64,000 nt of DNA. It comes from JBFMHP01 sp040752855. Lineage in GTDB: Bacteria; Pseudomonadota; Gammaproteobacteria; RBG-16-57-12. The stretch is taken from the NCBI GenBank assembly GCA_040752855.1, contig JBFMHP010000021.1, positions 62,001 to 126,000 on the forward strand. The letters run 5' to 3'. Every line of letters starts with the position of its first letter. Positions within the stretch are counted from its first letter, which is position 1. The notes below the pieces were generated by a model. It saw only the letters and a program-made list of their open reading frames with translations. It was not told the DNA's origin and ran no database searches. The position numbers were made by a program, and so were the translations under genes. Of this stretch, positions 17,867 to 26,270 are shown one piece after another.

Positions 17867-18250
17867 TCAATGCAGCATGTGCGGATGCGAAAGCGTGAAC
17901 ACCGGAATCGGCGCATCGAAGGTTTTTCCGTCATCGGCCAGCATGTGATAGGTACCGCGCATACTCCCCACCGGGGTATCGAGGATCGTGCCGCTGGTGT
18001 ACTCGAAGGCCTGGCCCGGGCCGAGGTAGGGTTGTTCGCCGACTACACCCTCGCCGTGCACCTCCTGCACCGACCCGTTGGCGTTGGTGATGATCCAATG
18101 CCGGGTCAGCAGGCGCGCCGGGAGGCTGCCGCGATTCTGGATGCGGATGGTGTAGGCGAAGACGTAACGGTCGGTGGCGGGATCGGACTGCTCGCTGATA
18201 TAGGCCGTTTTCACGTCGACCGAGATATTGTATGGTGATTCGCCTTGCAT
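17867..18250 (-). CDS. apaG: ApaG protein
   Basis: Predicted 127 residues, the family size. Small fibronectin-III-like beta-sandwich protein associated with Co/Mg tolerance and Ap4A metabolism; the molecular role is unsettled. The family track is complete: SEQSDPATDRYVFAYTIRIQNRGSLPA (in parts), LLTRHWIITNANG, EVHGEGVVGEQPYLGPG, YTSGT, MRGTYHML. ATG 18250 gives the normal N-terminus. It faces away from the aldolase/dehydrogenase gene and converges on the terminator at 17792. Longer upstream frames only extend antisense into the neighbour. Confidence 0.93.
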   Translation of the reverse strand: MQGESPYNISVDVKTAYISEQSDPATDRYVFAYTIRIQNRGSLPARLLTRHWIITNANGSVQEVHGEGVVGEQPYLGPGQAFEYTSGTILDTPVGSMRGTYHMLADDGKTFDAPIPVFTLSHPHMLH

Positions 18251-18340
18251 CTTGGATTTCCGCCGCTGTCGATGATGGTGCGGATCAGTATAGCAATGTT
18301 GTAGGTTTAATATCGTATATATCAGCCGTTGGAGTGTGTG

Positions 18341-20314
18341 ATGAAAAGCCTTTGGAACGACCAGGAAGCCGCGCAGTTTGAGGGTGATTTGGCGCAGCGG
18401 GTGTATACCTCGCGCCTGCTGGGGCGTGATCCAGGACTCGTGCTGCACGGCGGCGGCAACACCTCGGTGAAGATCACCGAGACCAATCTGGTCGGCGAGC
18501 GCGAGGAACTGCTGTATGTGAAGGGCAGCGGCTGGGATCTGGTGAGCATCGAGGCCGGCGGTTTCGCACCCGTGCGCATGGGGCATCTGCTCAAGCTCGC
18601 CAAGCTGCCGCGCCTCTCCGATTCGCAGATGGTCAACGAACTCAAGACCCAATGCACCCAGGCCAATGCGCCCGCGCCCTCGGTTGAAACCATCCTGCAC
18701 GCGACCTTGCCGTATAAATACGTCGATCACACCCATGCCGATGCCTTCCTGAGCATCAGCAACAGCGCCCACGGCGAGGCGCTGGTGCGCGAGCTCTACG
18801 GGGCCGACACGGTGATCATCCCCTACGTGATGCCGGGATTCGATCTCGCGCGCCTGTGCGCCGAGGAATTCGCCCGCCAGGCCACGGCCGACACCATCGG
18901 CATGGTGTTGCTCAAACACGGCGTGTTTTCTTTCGGCCATGATGCGCGCCAATCCTACGAGCGCATGATCACGCTGGTGGCGCGCGCCGAGGAATATTTG
19001 CAACGGCGCCAGGCCTGGAGCATTTCCCTGCCGCCGCCGAAAAAGCCCGCCGCACCGCTGCGCCAGGCACAGGCCGAGTTGCGCGCGCAGATCTCCAAGG
19101 CCGCCGGTGTGCCGATGTTGTTGTGTCATCAGGATAACGAAAGGCTCACGGCCTTCGCGCAGCGCGACGATCTCGCGCGCATCGCCCGCCAGGGGCCGGC
19201 CACGCCGGATCATGTGATCCGCACCAAGCGGTTGCCGCTGCTCGGACGCGAGGTTGCGAACTATGTCGCGGACTACCGCGCCTATTTTGCGTCTCATGCT
19301 CCAGATGCCAGGGAACCGAAGACCATGCTGGACCCCGCGCCGCGCCTGGTGCTCGATCCGGAACTCGGGGCCTGTGCGGCGGGCCGCAGCGCCCAGGATG
19401 CGGCGATCGTCGGTGACATCTATCGTCACACGATCGAGATCATCCTGCGCGCCGAGGCCATCGGCGGTTACGAGGCGCTGCCGGCTTCCGACATCTTCGA
19501 CATGGAATACTGGGAGCTCGAGCAGGCCAAGCTCAAGAAGGGCGGCAAATCACCGGCCTTCGCCGGCGAGGTCTGCCTGGTGACGGGCGCGGCCTCCGGC
19601 ATCGGCAAGGCTTGCGTCGATGCGATGCTCGCCCGTGGCGCGGCGGTCGTGGCGCTCGATCGCGACGCCAAGGTCACTGAACTGTGGCGGCGTCCCGATG
19701 TGCTGGGGCTGACGTGCGACGTAACCGATGCACCGCAGATCGAGCAGGCGTTGGAGCGCGGCGTGCGCCGCTTCGGCGGCCTCGATATGCTGGTGCTTAA
19801 CGCCGGGATTTTTCCCGGCGGCTGTCGCATCGATTCACTCGATGATGAGCAATGGCGCAAGGTGTTGTCCGTCAATCTCGATGCCAACCTGCGCCTGATG
19901 CGCCTGGCCCATCCGCTGCTCAAATGCGCGCCCAACGGCGGCCGCGTCGTGGTGATGGGATCGAAGAACGTGCCCGCGCCGGGGCCCGGGGCCGCGGCGT
20001 ATTCGGCCTCCAAGGCCGCGCTCACCCAGGTCGCGCGCATCGCCGCGCTGGAGTGGGGGGCGGATCGTATCCGCATCAACACGCTGCACCCGGATTGTGT
20101 GTTCGACACCGGCATCTGGACCGAAGAGGTCCTGGCGGCGCGCGCCAAGCACTATGGTCTGAGCGTCGACGAATACAAACGCAAGAATATACTGAAAACT
20201 GAAGTGAGTAGCCGCGATGTGGCCGAGCTGTGCGCGGAACTATGCGGGCCGCTGTTTGCCAAGACCACTGGCGCCCAAGTGCCGATCGATGGAGGCAATG
20301 ATCGGGTGATCTGA
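18341..20314 (+). CDS. Bifunctional class II aldolase / short-chain dehydrogenase
   Basis: Predicted 657 residues. Residues 1 to about 390 are a class II aldolase domain (HGGGNTSVK, HTHADAFLSISN, LLKHGVFSFG; the histidines would bind zinc). About 410 to 655 is an SDR domain: VTGAASGIGKACVDAML cofactor site, NAGIFPGG, YSASKAAL catalytic Tyr-Lys, and a closing PIDGGNDRVI. The arrangement matches rhamnulose-1-phosphate aldolase/alcohol dehydrogenase-type fusions that cleave a sugar phosphate and oxidise the aldehyde. ATG 18341 is used because GGAG lies six bases before it. No sugar-uptake genes are nearby, so the substrate is open. Confidence 0.85.
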   Translation: MKSLWNDQEAAQFEGDLAQRVYTSRLLGRDPGLVLHGGGNTSVKITETNLVGEREELLYVKGSGWDLVSIEAGGFAPVRMGHLLKLAKLPRLSDSQMVNELKTQCTQANAPAPSVETILHATLPYKYVDHTHADAFLSISNSAHGEALVRELYGADTVIIPYVMPGFDLARLCAEEFARQATADTIGMVLLKHGVFSFGHDARQSYERMITLVARAEEYLQRRQAWSISLPPPKKPAAPLRQAQAELRAQISKAAGVPMLLCHQDNERLTAFAQRDDLARIARQGPATPDHVIRTKRLPLLGREVANYVADYRAYFASHAPDAREPKTMLDPAPRLVLDPELGACAAGRSAQDAAIVGDIYRHTIEIILRAEAIGGYEALPASDIFDMEYWELEQAKLKKGGKSPAFAGEVCLVTGAASGIGKACVDAMLARGAAVVALDRDAKVTELWRRPDVLGLTCDVTDAPQIEQALERGVRRFGGLDMLVLNAGIFPGGCRIDSLDDEQWRKVLSVNLDANLRLMRLAHPLLKCAPNGGRVVVMGSKNVPAPGPGAAAYSASKAALTQVARIAALEWGADRIRINTLHPDCVFDTGIWTEEVLAARAKHYGLSVDEYKRKNILKTEVSSRDVAELCAELCGPLFAKTTGAQVPIDGGNDRVI

Positions 20315-20341
20315 GCTAAGCCTGCCGGGAGGAGGCTTTAT

Positions 20342-21007
20342 ATGCACATGCCGCTGGGTATCATTCCCGCCTGGATGTTGATCGTCTATGGGCTGCTCAG
20401 CGCTGCGCTCATCGGCGTGGCCCTCTGGCGCATGAACAAGAGCGTGCTCAAGGATCTCCAGCAAGGCATGATCATCGGCGCCACCTTCATTTTTCTGTGT
20501 GGGCTGTACATGCTCAGCGCCGGGGTCAAGCCCGGCATGCAGGTGCACTTCCTCGGGGTGATGCTTTCAGTGATGATGTTCGGGCCGTGGCTGGCCATCG
20601 TGCTGCTCTCGGCGGTGCACTTGATGCTGACCTTCGGTTTTCATGTCGGCGCGCCCGAGACGTTGGGCTTCAATATCGCATTGTCGGTGCTGCTGCCCAC
20701 CGCGGTGGCCGCGGGCGTCCATGTCTTTTCCTACTACAAACTGCCGCGCACCTTTCCGGTGTACATCATCCAAGTCGGGATCGGGGATCTGCTGTGCATG
20801 TGGGCGGTGGATGTGGCGCTGACGTTGCACCTCTTCGCCTTCACGGCCTATCCCAGTCACGAAATCCTCCAAAACTTTAGCCTTATTTTGTTCATGATGG
20901 GGGGGATGGAGGCAATGATCAGCACCATGCTTGCCTCATTGTTGGTCTGTTTTCTACCCCAGGCCTTAGTGACGTTTTCAGACGAAGAATACCTTCACGG
21001 AAAATAG
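20342..21007 (+). CDS. CbiM/NikM-like membrane protein
   Basis: Predicted 221 residues with six to seven helices. It begins MHMPLGIIP, like the MHIPDGFL start of CbiM/NikM, whose Met1 and His2 help bind the metal, and a helix later contains HFLGVMLSVMMFGPWLAIV, like the His-x-Leu-Gly region of that family. CbiM is the substrate-binding part of ECF-type cobalt/nickel transporters, but here no CbiQ/CbiO partners are present. It lies directly upstream of the cbb3 oxidase genes, so metal (possibly copper) supply to the oxidase is an attractive guess, not shown. GGAGGAGG precedes the start. Confidence 0.6.
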   Translation: MHMPLGIIPAWMLIVYGLLSAALIGVALWRMNKSVLKDLQQGMIIGATFIFLCGLYMLSAGVKPGMQVHFLGVMLSVMMFGPWLAIVLLSAVHLMLTFGFHVGAPETLGFNIALSVLLPTAVAAGVHVFSYYKLPRTFPVYIIQVGIGDLLCMWAVDVALTLHLFAFTAYPSHEILQNFSLILFMMGGMEAMISTMLASLLVCFLPQALVTFSDEEYLHGK

Positions 21008-21329
21008 TCTATACTCATTGGTTGCGAATGAGGTTGACTTTCACTCTTAAGAGTGAGTTTTTCGGCCTTATTTCCTGATCATTTTGATAGGTTTATTGGC
21101 TTGATTCTAAATTGGTTTTGCTCTCAAAACATGGTTGCGCCCCTATACAAAATCAAGTAGGCTCTCGACAACGCTTGCTTTGCGCATATGGCTGTCGGCT
21201 ATTTGCGAATGACAAGGGTGGCCCGTGCTCGGGTGGAGAATAATAATCACAGCTAGTTCTTGACCTGATCACGTGGGCTTGGGCGGGTAAGGCGTAAAGA
21301 TTTATCAACTAAAAATGGAGGGAGGCTTC
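21008..21329. promoter_or_regulatory. Upstream region of the cbb3 oxidase operon
   Basis: About 320 bases, clearly A+T-richer than the genes. It includes the perfect 16-base palindrome TCACTCTTAAGAGTGA (21041-21056) followed by GTTTTT, which may be an operator or a weak terminator for the CbiM-like gene. It probably carries the ccoN promoter. I did not find a convincing FNR/Anr box: the nearest candidate (21260-21272) has the wrong half-site spacing. The GTG start of ccoN at 21330 has GGAGGGAGG eight bases before it. Confidence 0.5.
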
Positions 21330-22754
21330 GTGTCTGCTATCACAACAGATGACAAGACATACAACTTCGATGTTGTGCGTGCATTTACCATAGCTGCTGT
21401 CGTCTATCTAGTCGTCGGCGCGCTGGTAGGTGTGTATATCGCTTCAGAACTGGCTTGGCCGGTCCTGAATTTCGATATCCCGTACATCACCTTTGGACGC
21501 TTGCGTCCACTTCACACTAATGCAGTAATCTTCGCCTTCGGCGGTTGCACCCTGATGGCCACTGCCTACTACGTGGTACAGCGTACTTGCCACGTCCGGC
21601 TGTGGAGCGATGGTCTGGCCTGGTTCACCTTCTGGGGCTGGAACCTGATCATCGTGCTGGCGGTCATCACCCTGCCGCTGGGCATGACCTCAGGTAAGGA
21701 GTATGCCGAGCTGGAATGGTGGATCGACATCCTGATCGCCGTGGTCTGGCTGGCTTACATGATCAACTTCCTGATGACCCTGGCGATCCGTAAGACTTCT
21801 CACATCTACGTCGCCAACTGGTTCTATCTGGGTATGATGATCATGATCACCTACCTGCACGTCGGCAACTCGCTGGCGGTGCCCGTTGATATGACCAAGT
21901 CGTACTCCATGTTCTCCGGCGTGCAAGACGCCATGATTCAATGGTGGTACGGCCACAACGCGGTAGGCTACTTCCTGACCGCGGGCTTCCTGGGCATCAT
22001 GTACTACTTCATCCCCAAGCAAGCCGGCCTGCCGATCTTCTCATACCGCCTGTCCGTATTGCACTTCTGGGCCCTGATGTTCGGTTATGCCTGGCTGGGT
22101 GCGCACCACCTGCAATACACCGCGCTGCCGGACTGGACCGGATCACTGGGCGCGGCCATTTCCATCGCCATGATCATTCCGTCCTGGGGCGGCGCGCTGA
22201 ACGGCCTGCTGACCCTGTCCGGCGCATGGCACAAACTGCGTGATGACTACATCCTGCGCTTCCTGATCGTGTCGCTGGCCTTCTATGCAATGTCCACCTT
22301 CGAAGGTCCGGTCATGTCGGTCAAGACCGTAAACGCCCTGTCGCACTACACTGACTGGACGATCGGTCACGTGCACTCCGGCGCCCTGGGCTGGGTGGCG
22401 ATGGTCTCCATCGGCGCGATCTATCACATGGTCACGCGCATGTGGGGCCGTGAGATGTATTCAACCGCCCTGGTCAATGCCCACTTCTGGCTGGCCACCA
22501 TCGGCGCGGTCATCTACATCTGCGCGATGTGGGTCTCCGGCATCATGCAAGGCCTGATGTGGCGGGCGACCGATGAATACGGCAACCTGACCTACACCTT
22601 CGTTGAGTCCGTTGCTGCTATGCATCCGTTCTATGCCATGCGCGCCATCGGCGGCGTAATCTTCCTGCTGGGTGCCGTAGTGATGTTGTACAACGTCGTG
22701 ATGACGGTTCGCGGTGCTGAGCGTCAAACCACGATGGCAACTGCCAAGGCTTGA
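21330..22754 (+). CDS. ccoN: cbb3-type cytochrome oxidase subunit I
   Basis: Predicted 474 residues with twelve helices; the catalytic subunit that reduces oxygen with heme b3 and CuB and pumps protons. Heme and copper ligands are readable: RLRPLHTNAV (low-spin heme His), WWYGHNAVGYFLTAGF (CuB His), GAHHLQYT (CuB His pair), and HYTDWTIGHVHSGALGW (heme His). GTG 21330 is chosen because GGAGGGAGG precedes it, and it gives MSAITTDDKTYNFD; the ATG at 21315 overlaps that ribosome site. First gene of ccoN-O-Q-P. Confidence 0.95.
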   Translation: MSAITTDDKTYNFDVVRAFTIAAVVYLVVGALVGVYIASELAWPVLNFDIPYITFGRLRPLHTNAVIFAFGGCTLMATAYYVVQRTCHVRLWSDGLAWFTFWGWNLIIVLAVITLPLGMTSGKEYAELEWWIDILIAVVWLAYMINFLMTLAIRKTSHIYVANWFYLGMMIMITYLHVGNSLAVPVDMTKSYSMFSGVQDAMIQWWYGHNAVGYFLTAGFLGIMYYFIPKQAGLPIFSYRLSVLHFWALMFGYAWLGAHHLQYTALPDWTGSLGAAISIAMIIPSWGGALNGLLTLSGAWHKLRDDYILRFLIVSLAFYAMSTFEGPVMSVKTVNALSHYTDWTIGHVHSGALGWVAMVSIGAIYHMVTRMWGREMYSTALVNAHFWLATIGAVIYICAMWVSGIMQGLMWRATDEYGNLTYTFVESVAAMHPFYAMRAIGGVIFLLGAVVMLYNVVMTVRGAERQTTMATAKA

Positions 22755-22767
22755 GGAGGAGGTATCA

Positions 22768-23430
22768 ATGGCACACAATAACGAAAACATGGGCTTTCAA
22801 GAAAAGACCGAAACCAACGTATGGTTCCTGACCATCGTTCTGGCACTCGGTCTGACCGTGGCGGGTATCGTGGAAATCGTTCCGCTGTTCTACCTGCCGC
22901 AAACCATGGAAGAGCTGACCGAGAAAGAGGACAACATCCGTCCTTATGCCGCGTTGGAGCTCGAAGGACGTGATATCTACATCCGTGAGGGCTGCTACAC
23001 CTGCCATTCACAGATGATCCGTCCGTTCCGTGACGAGAAGGAGCGTTACGGCCACTACTCACTGGCGGTGGAGTCCAAGTACGACCACCCGTTCCAGTGG
23101 GGTTCCAAGCGCACCGGTCCAGACTTGGCGCGCGTGGGTGGCAAGTACTCTGACGAGTGGCACATACAGCACTTGATGTGTCCGAAGTGCGTGGTGCCCG
23201 AGTCAGTGATGCCCAACTATCCCTGGCTGGTGACTGCCAAAGTCAATCATGAGAAGACTGCAGCCAAGATGAAGGCGTTGCGTTCAGTAGGTGTTCCCTA
23301 TACTGACGCCGACATCGCAGGCGCCTCTGATGCCGTGGTCGGTAAGACCGAAATGCAGGCAGTGGTCGCTTATCTGCAAGTGCTCGGGACGATGGTGAAC
23401 TTCGAAGAAGGCAAGGATTACCGTCAATGA
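22768..23430 (+). CDS. ccoO: cbb3-type cytochrome oxidase subunit II, monoheme cytochrome c
   Basis: Predicted 220 residues. An N-terminal membrane helix (about 18-42) anchors a periplasmic cytochrome c domain with the heme motif CYTCH at residues 76-80 and an axial Met in the C-terminal part. IREGCYTCHSQMIRPFRDEKERYGHYS is the typical CcoO signature (seen in parts). GGAGGAGG lies before the ATG, 13 bases after the ccoN stop. Its stop overlaps the start of ccoQ (ATGA). Confidence 0.95.
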   Translation: MAHNNENMGFQEKTETNVWFLTIVLALGLTVAGIVEIVPLFYLPQTMEELTEKEDNIRPYAALELEGRDIYIREGCYTCHSQMIRPFRDEKERYGHYSLAVESKYDHPFQWGSKRTGPDLARVGGKYSDEWHIQHLMCPKCVVPESVMPNYPWLVTAKVNHEKTAAKMKALRSVGVPYTDADIAGASDAVVGKTEMQAVVAYLQVLGTMVNFEEGKDYRQ

Positions 23431-23630
23431 TCGATGCGGTGAGGGAGTATTTTCATACTGATTGGGCGGCCATGACCAGCACCGACTGGTTCGGGCTGGT
23501 CGCGGTCGTCACCCTCACCCTCTTGATGGTCGTCCTGTATTTCTGGGTGTTTTCACCCAGAAATAAGGAAAAGCTGGAATCACACCGAGATTTTGTCCTT
23601 AAAGATGATTTGAATGACGGGGAGAAATAA
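23427..23630 (+). CDS. ccoQ: cbb3 oxidase subunit CcoQ
   Basis: Predicted 67 residues with one helix (about 21-42: WFGLVAVVTLTLLMVVLYFWVF) and a charged cytosolic tail (SPRNKEKLES). CcoQ stabilises the assembled oxidase. It overlaps the ccoO stop by four bases and stops three bases before ccoP. Identification rests on position, size and the helix plus tail pattern. Confidence 0.88.
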   Translation: MIDAVREYFHTDWAAMTSTDWFGLVAVVTLTLLMVVLYFWVFSPRNKEKLESHRDFVLKDDLNDGEK

Positions 23631-23632
23631 CC

Positions 23633-24487
23633 ATGGCAGACATTAATCCAAACCAGGCTCAGGATACCGGACACGAGTGGGACGGTATTCGCGAGCTCAA
23701 AAATTCACCGCCGCGCTGGTGGAGCATCGCTTTTGTGCTCAGCTTTGTATGGGTGGCCGCCTATGCCTTGATTTATCCGATGATTCCGTTGGTCAATGAC
23801 TACACCCGTGGTCTGACCGGCTGGACGGCGTTGGGTGAATACAAGGAGGCGGTGGCCAAGTATGACGCGATCCGCGCTCCATACATTGAAAAGCTCAATG
23901 CGATGAGCGCTCAGGAAATTCTCAAGAATCCTGAAATGCTCAACTTCGCGAAGTCCTACACCAAGGCTCTGTTCGGCGACAAATGCGCCTCGTGTCACGG
24001 CGCCAATGGTCAAGGTACTCCGGGCTTGTTCCCAACCTTGAACGATGACGACTGGCTGTACGGTGGCACGGTGGACGACATCATCACCACCGTCACCGAT
24101 GGTCGCCAAAGCATCATGCCGGCCCATGCTGGAACCGTCAGTGAAGCCGATATCAACACGTTGGCGGACTTCGTCATAGCGTTGCCGAAGGGGCAGGCGG
24201 ATCAGGCCGGTTGGGACGCCTACAACAATGCGGGCTGTTCCGGATGTCACGGTGAGGATGGCAAGGGCAACAAGTATGTCGGCGCGGCCAACCTGACCGA
24301 CAACATCTGGCGCTTCGGCGGCAGCCGTGAGGCAGTACTGCGCACCATCAAACATGGTGTGAACCAGGATGGCGTGGAAAACACCCGCAACGCCGTGATG
24401 CCGGCCTTTGGCGGCAAGCTGTCACCCAACGACATCAAATTGCTGGCAGTGACGGTTTGGGACTTGGGTGGCGGTCAAACCGAGTAA
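23633..24487 (+). CDS. ccoP: cbb3-type cytochrome oxidase subunit III, diheme cytochrome c
   Basis: Predicted 284 residues. A membrane helix at about 30-52, a linker, then two cytochrome c domains with CASCH at 118-122 and CSGCH at 202-206; distal Met ligands lie in IMPAHAG and VMPAFGG. It accepts electrons from soluble cytochrome c for the oxidase. The start DTGHEWDGIRELKNSPPRWW is the family signature. Three bases separate it from ccoQ. Confidence 0.95.
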   Translation: MADINPNQAQDTGHEWDGIRELKNSPPRWWSIAFVLSFVWVAAYALIYPMIPLVNDYTRGLTGWTALGEYKEAVAKYDAIRAPYIEKLNAMSAQEILKNPEMLNFAKSYTKALFGDKCASCHGANGQGTPGLFPTLNDDDWLYGGTVDDIITTVTDGRQSIMPAHAGTVSEADINTLADFVIALPKGQADQAGWDAYNNAGCSGCHGEDGKGNKYVGAANLTDNIWRFGGSREAVLRTIKHGVNQDGVENTRNAVMPAFGGKLSPNDIKLLAVTVWDLGGGQTE

Positions 24488-24505
24488 TCAATCTTTGTGT
24501 TCAGC

Positions 24506-24530
24506 TGAGAGGGGTCGCTGGCCCCTCTCA
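24506..24530 (+). promoter_or_regulatory. Hairpin between ccoP and a 37-residue ORF
   Basis: TGAGAGGGG pairs perfectly with CCCCTCTCA over nine bases around TCGCTGG. No T-run follows, so it is more likely an mRNA stability or processing element than a terminator. It would separate a stable ccoNOQP message from the downstream small ORF. Confidence 0.55.
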
Positions 24531-24555
24531 ATAACCCAATGATGAGGAGAGCGTG

Positions 24556-24669
24556 ATGGATGCAGTAGAATTTGGTGCCTGGGCTTCGGTCATTGGTGCC
24601 ATTGTCATATTGGTCTATTTGTTTTATAAAGGCTATAAGTTGATCAACGAAGAGCCGAAGAAGAAGTAA
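24556..24669 (+). CDS. 37-residue single-helix protein, candidate cbb3 accessory subunit
   Basis: A complete small ORF: starts MDAVEFGAWA, a single hydrophobic helix SVIGAIVILVYLFY, then a basic tail ending EEPKKK. GAGGAG at 24543-24548 lies seven to eight bases before the ATG. It begins 69 bases after ccoP, downstream of a hairpin, and is followed by a terminator. Size, one helix, and position match the idea of a CcoM-like stabilising subunit, known as a small extra subunit of Pseudomonas stutzeri cbb3 oxidase. Sequence identity with CcoM was not checked. Confidence 0.65.
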   Translation: MDAVEFGAWASVIGAIVILVYLFYKGYKLINEEPKKK

Positions 24670-24690
24670 CCAAAAGCTAGTGAATATAAA

Positions 24691-24720
24691 AATAAGGGGC
24701 TGAAAGGCCCCTTTATTTTA
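24691..24720 (+). terminator. Rho-independent terminator of the cco structural operon
   Basis: AAGGGGC (24694-24700) pairs with GCCCCTT (24707-24713) around TGAAAG, followed by TATTTTA. It starts 24 bases after the stop of the 37-residue ORF, so this ORF belongs to the cco transcript and ccoG begins a new unit. Confidence 0.85.
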
Positions 24721-24784
24721 TACCGTGGATGCATATTCGGCATTAGAATGTGGCAGGGGTAAATCGTAGCAGACAGGAGGGTGT

Positions 24785-26212
24785 GTGAATCAGGCGGCAA
24801 CCACACAGACCGATCAAGACAGCCTCAAAGGCTTGTATGACGAGGCAGTGCACTGGCACGTGAATGTTGGCGGTAAGACGATCCACGCCAAGCGCATGGG
24901 TGGCACATTTCGCAACGTCAAATACCTGGGCTGGATCTTCTGGATCGGTTATTTGTTGGGACCGTATTTGCGCTGGGATGGTCAGCAGGCCATCTTGTTC
25001 GACATCCCCCATCGCCAATTCCATTTGTTCGGTGCGACGGTGTACCCGCAGGACATCTGGATGCTTTCCTTTGTCTTGATACTGCTGGCGATGACCTTGT
25101 TTGGCGTCACGGCGGTGGCTGGCCGCGTATTCTGTGGTTATTTCTGTTTTCAAACGGTATGGACCGACTGGTTCACTTGGGTCGAGGAAAAGATCGAAGG
25201 CAACCCCTTGCAGCGGCGCAAGCTCGATCAGGCGGGCTGGTCCGGAGAAAAGATTGCCAAGCGCTCGACTAAATATCTGATCTGGGCGTTGATATCGTTT
25301 TACACGGGTTTTGCCTTCGCCGCGTATTTCACCGACGCATTCGGTTTGTGGCGGGACGTGTTCACCCTGCAAGCGCATCCGGCCGCGTGGGTGACGTTCT
25401 TGCTGTTCTTCCTGGGCACTTTCATTCTGGCGGGATTCATGCGCGAGCAGGTGTGTCTGTGGCTCTGCCCGTACGCGCGTATTCAGTCGGTCATGGTCGA
25501 CAAGAATACGATCATCCCGGCTTACGATGCCAAGCGCGGCGAGCCGCGCGGCAAGCGCAAGAAAGGCGAAGCGGATGCCGGCAAGGGGGATTGCATCGAC
25601 TGTATGCAATGTGTTGCCGTCTGTCCGACCGGGGTGGATATCCGCAATAGCGCGTTGCAGGAAGGATGCATCATGTGCGGTTTGTGCATCGATGCGTGCG
25701 ATAGCGTGATGGATAAGATCGGTAAACCGCGCGGTCTGATCCGCTATTCATCGGAGCTCGAGATGCAAGGCGCCCAGGTGCCGCCGCTGTTCAAGCGTGC
25801 GCGCGTCATCATCTACAGCGCGATCTTCATTGTTTCACTGGCAGCGATAGTCTATGGCCTGGCGAACATCCCGCCGCTTGAAATGACGGTGCTGCATGAT
25901 CGGCAACCGCTCTATACCATGATGTCGGATGGCAGCATCCAGAACAGCTATACCTTCAAGATCCTGAACAAGACGCAGCAGGATATCTCGGTCAGGATTT
26001 CCGCCGAGGGGATTCGCGATCTGAAGGTGATGGGCGCGTCTGAAGAGATAGTGTTGCAGCCCAACAAAATGGTACCGTACGTGGTGCGTCTACGGGCGAT
26101 GCCCGAGAATGTGCCGGCGGACAAGGTGCCGGTGGTTTTTGCAGTCAGCGGCGGCGGCAGTGTGATGGTGCAGCAGACCTATGAAAGTTTCTTTGCAGGT
26201 CCGGCACACTGA
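24785..26212 (+). CDS. ccoG: Cytochrome c oxidase accessory protein CcoG
   Basis: Predicted 475 residues. A polytopic ferredoxin-like protein thought to reduce copper for insertion into cbb3 oxidase. Two 4Fe-4S clusters are coded by CIDCMQCVAVCP (about 269-280) and CIMCGLCIDAC (about 296-306), with helices before and one after them, and a C-terminal immunoglobulin-like domain (VKTVLHDRQPLYTM-type region to the end). GTG 24785 is the start, with CAGGAGG four bases upstream. It begins the ccoGHIS unit. Confidence 0.94.
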   Translation: MNQAATTQTDQDSLKGLYDEAVHWHVNVGGKTIHAKRMGGTFRNVKYLGWIFWIGYLLGPYLRWDGQQAILFDIPHRQFHLFGATVYPQDIWMLSFVLILLAMTLFGVTAVAGRVFCGYFCFQTVWTDWFTWVEEKIEGNPLQRRKLDQAGWSGEKIAKRSTKYLIWALISFYTGFAFAAYFTDAFGLWRDVFTLQAHPAAWVTFLLFFLGTFILAGFMREQVCLWLCPYARIQSVMVDKNTIIPAYDAKRGEPRGKRKKGEADAGKGDCIDCMQCVAVCPTGVDIRNSALQEGCIMCGLCIDACDSVMDKIGKPRGLIRYSSELEMQGAQVPPLFKRARVIIYSAIFIVSLAAIVYGLANIPPLEMTVLHDRQPLYTMMSDGSIQNSYTFKILNKTQQDISVRISAEGIRDLKVMGASEEIVLQPNKMVPYVVRLRAMPENVPADKVPVVFAVSGGGSVMVQQTYESFFAGPAH

Positions 26213-26270
26213 GGCGTACGGTGCAGTGAAAAACGTGGCGTTTTCGATGAAGTGATTGAGAGGCGTGCTT

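Noticed and set aside
17867..19429. ApaG as part of a 520-residue fusion
   Set aside because: The upstream part is antisense to the aldolase/dehydrogenase gene; only the last 127 residues are ApaG.
21260..21272. TTGACCTGATCAC as an FNR/Anr box for ccoN
   Set aside because: The half-sites are separated by three bases instead of four and the second half ends in C; too weak to claim.
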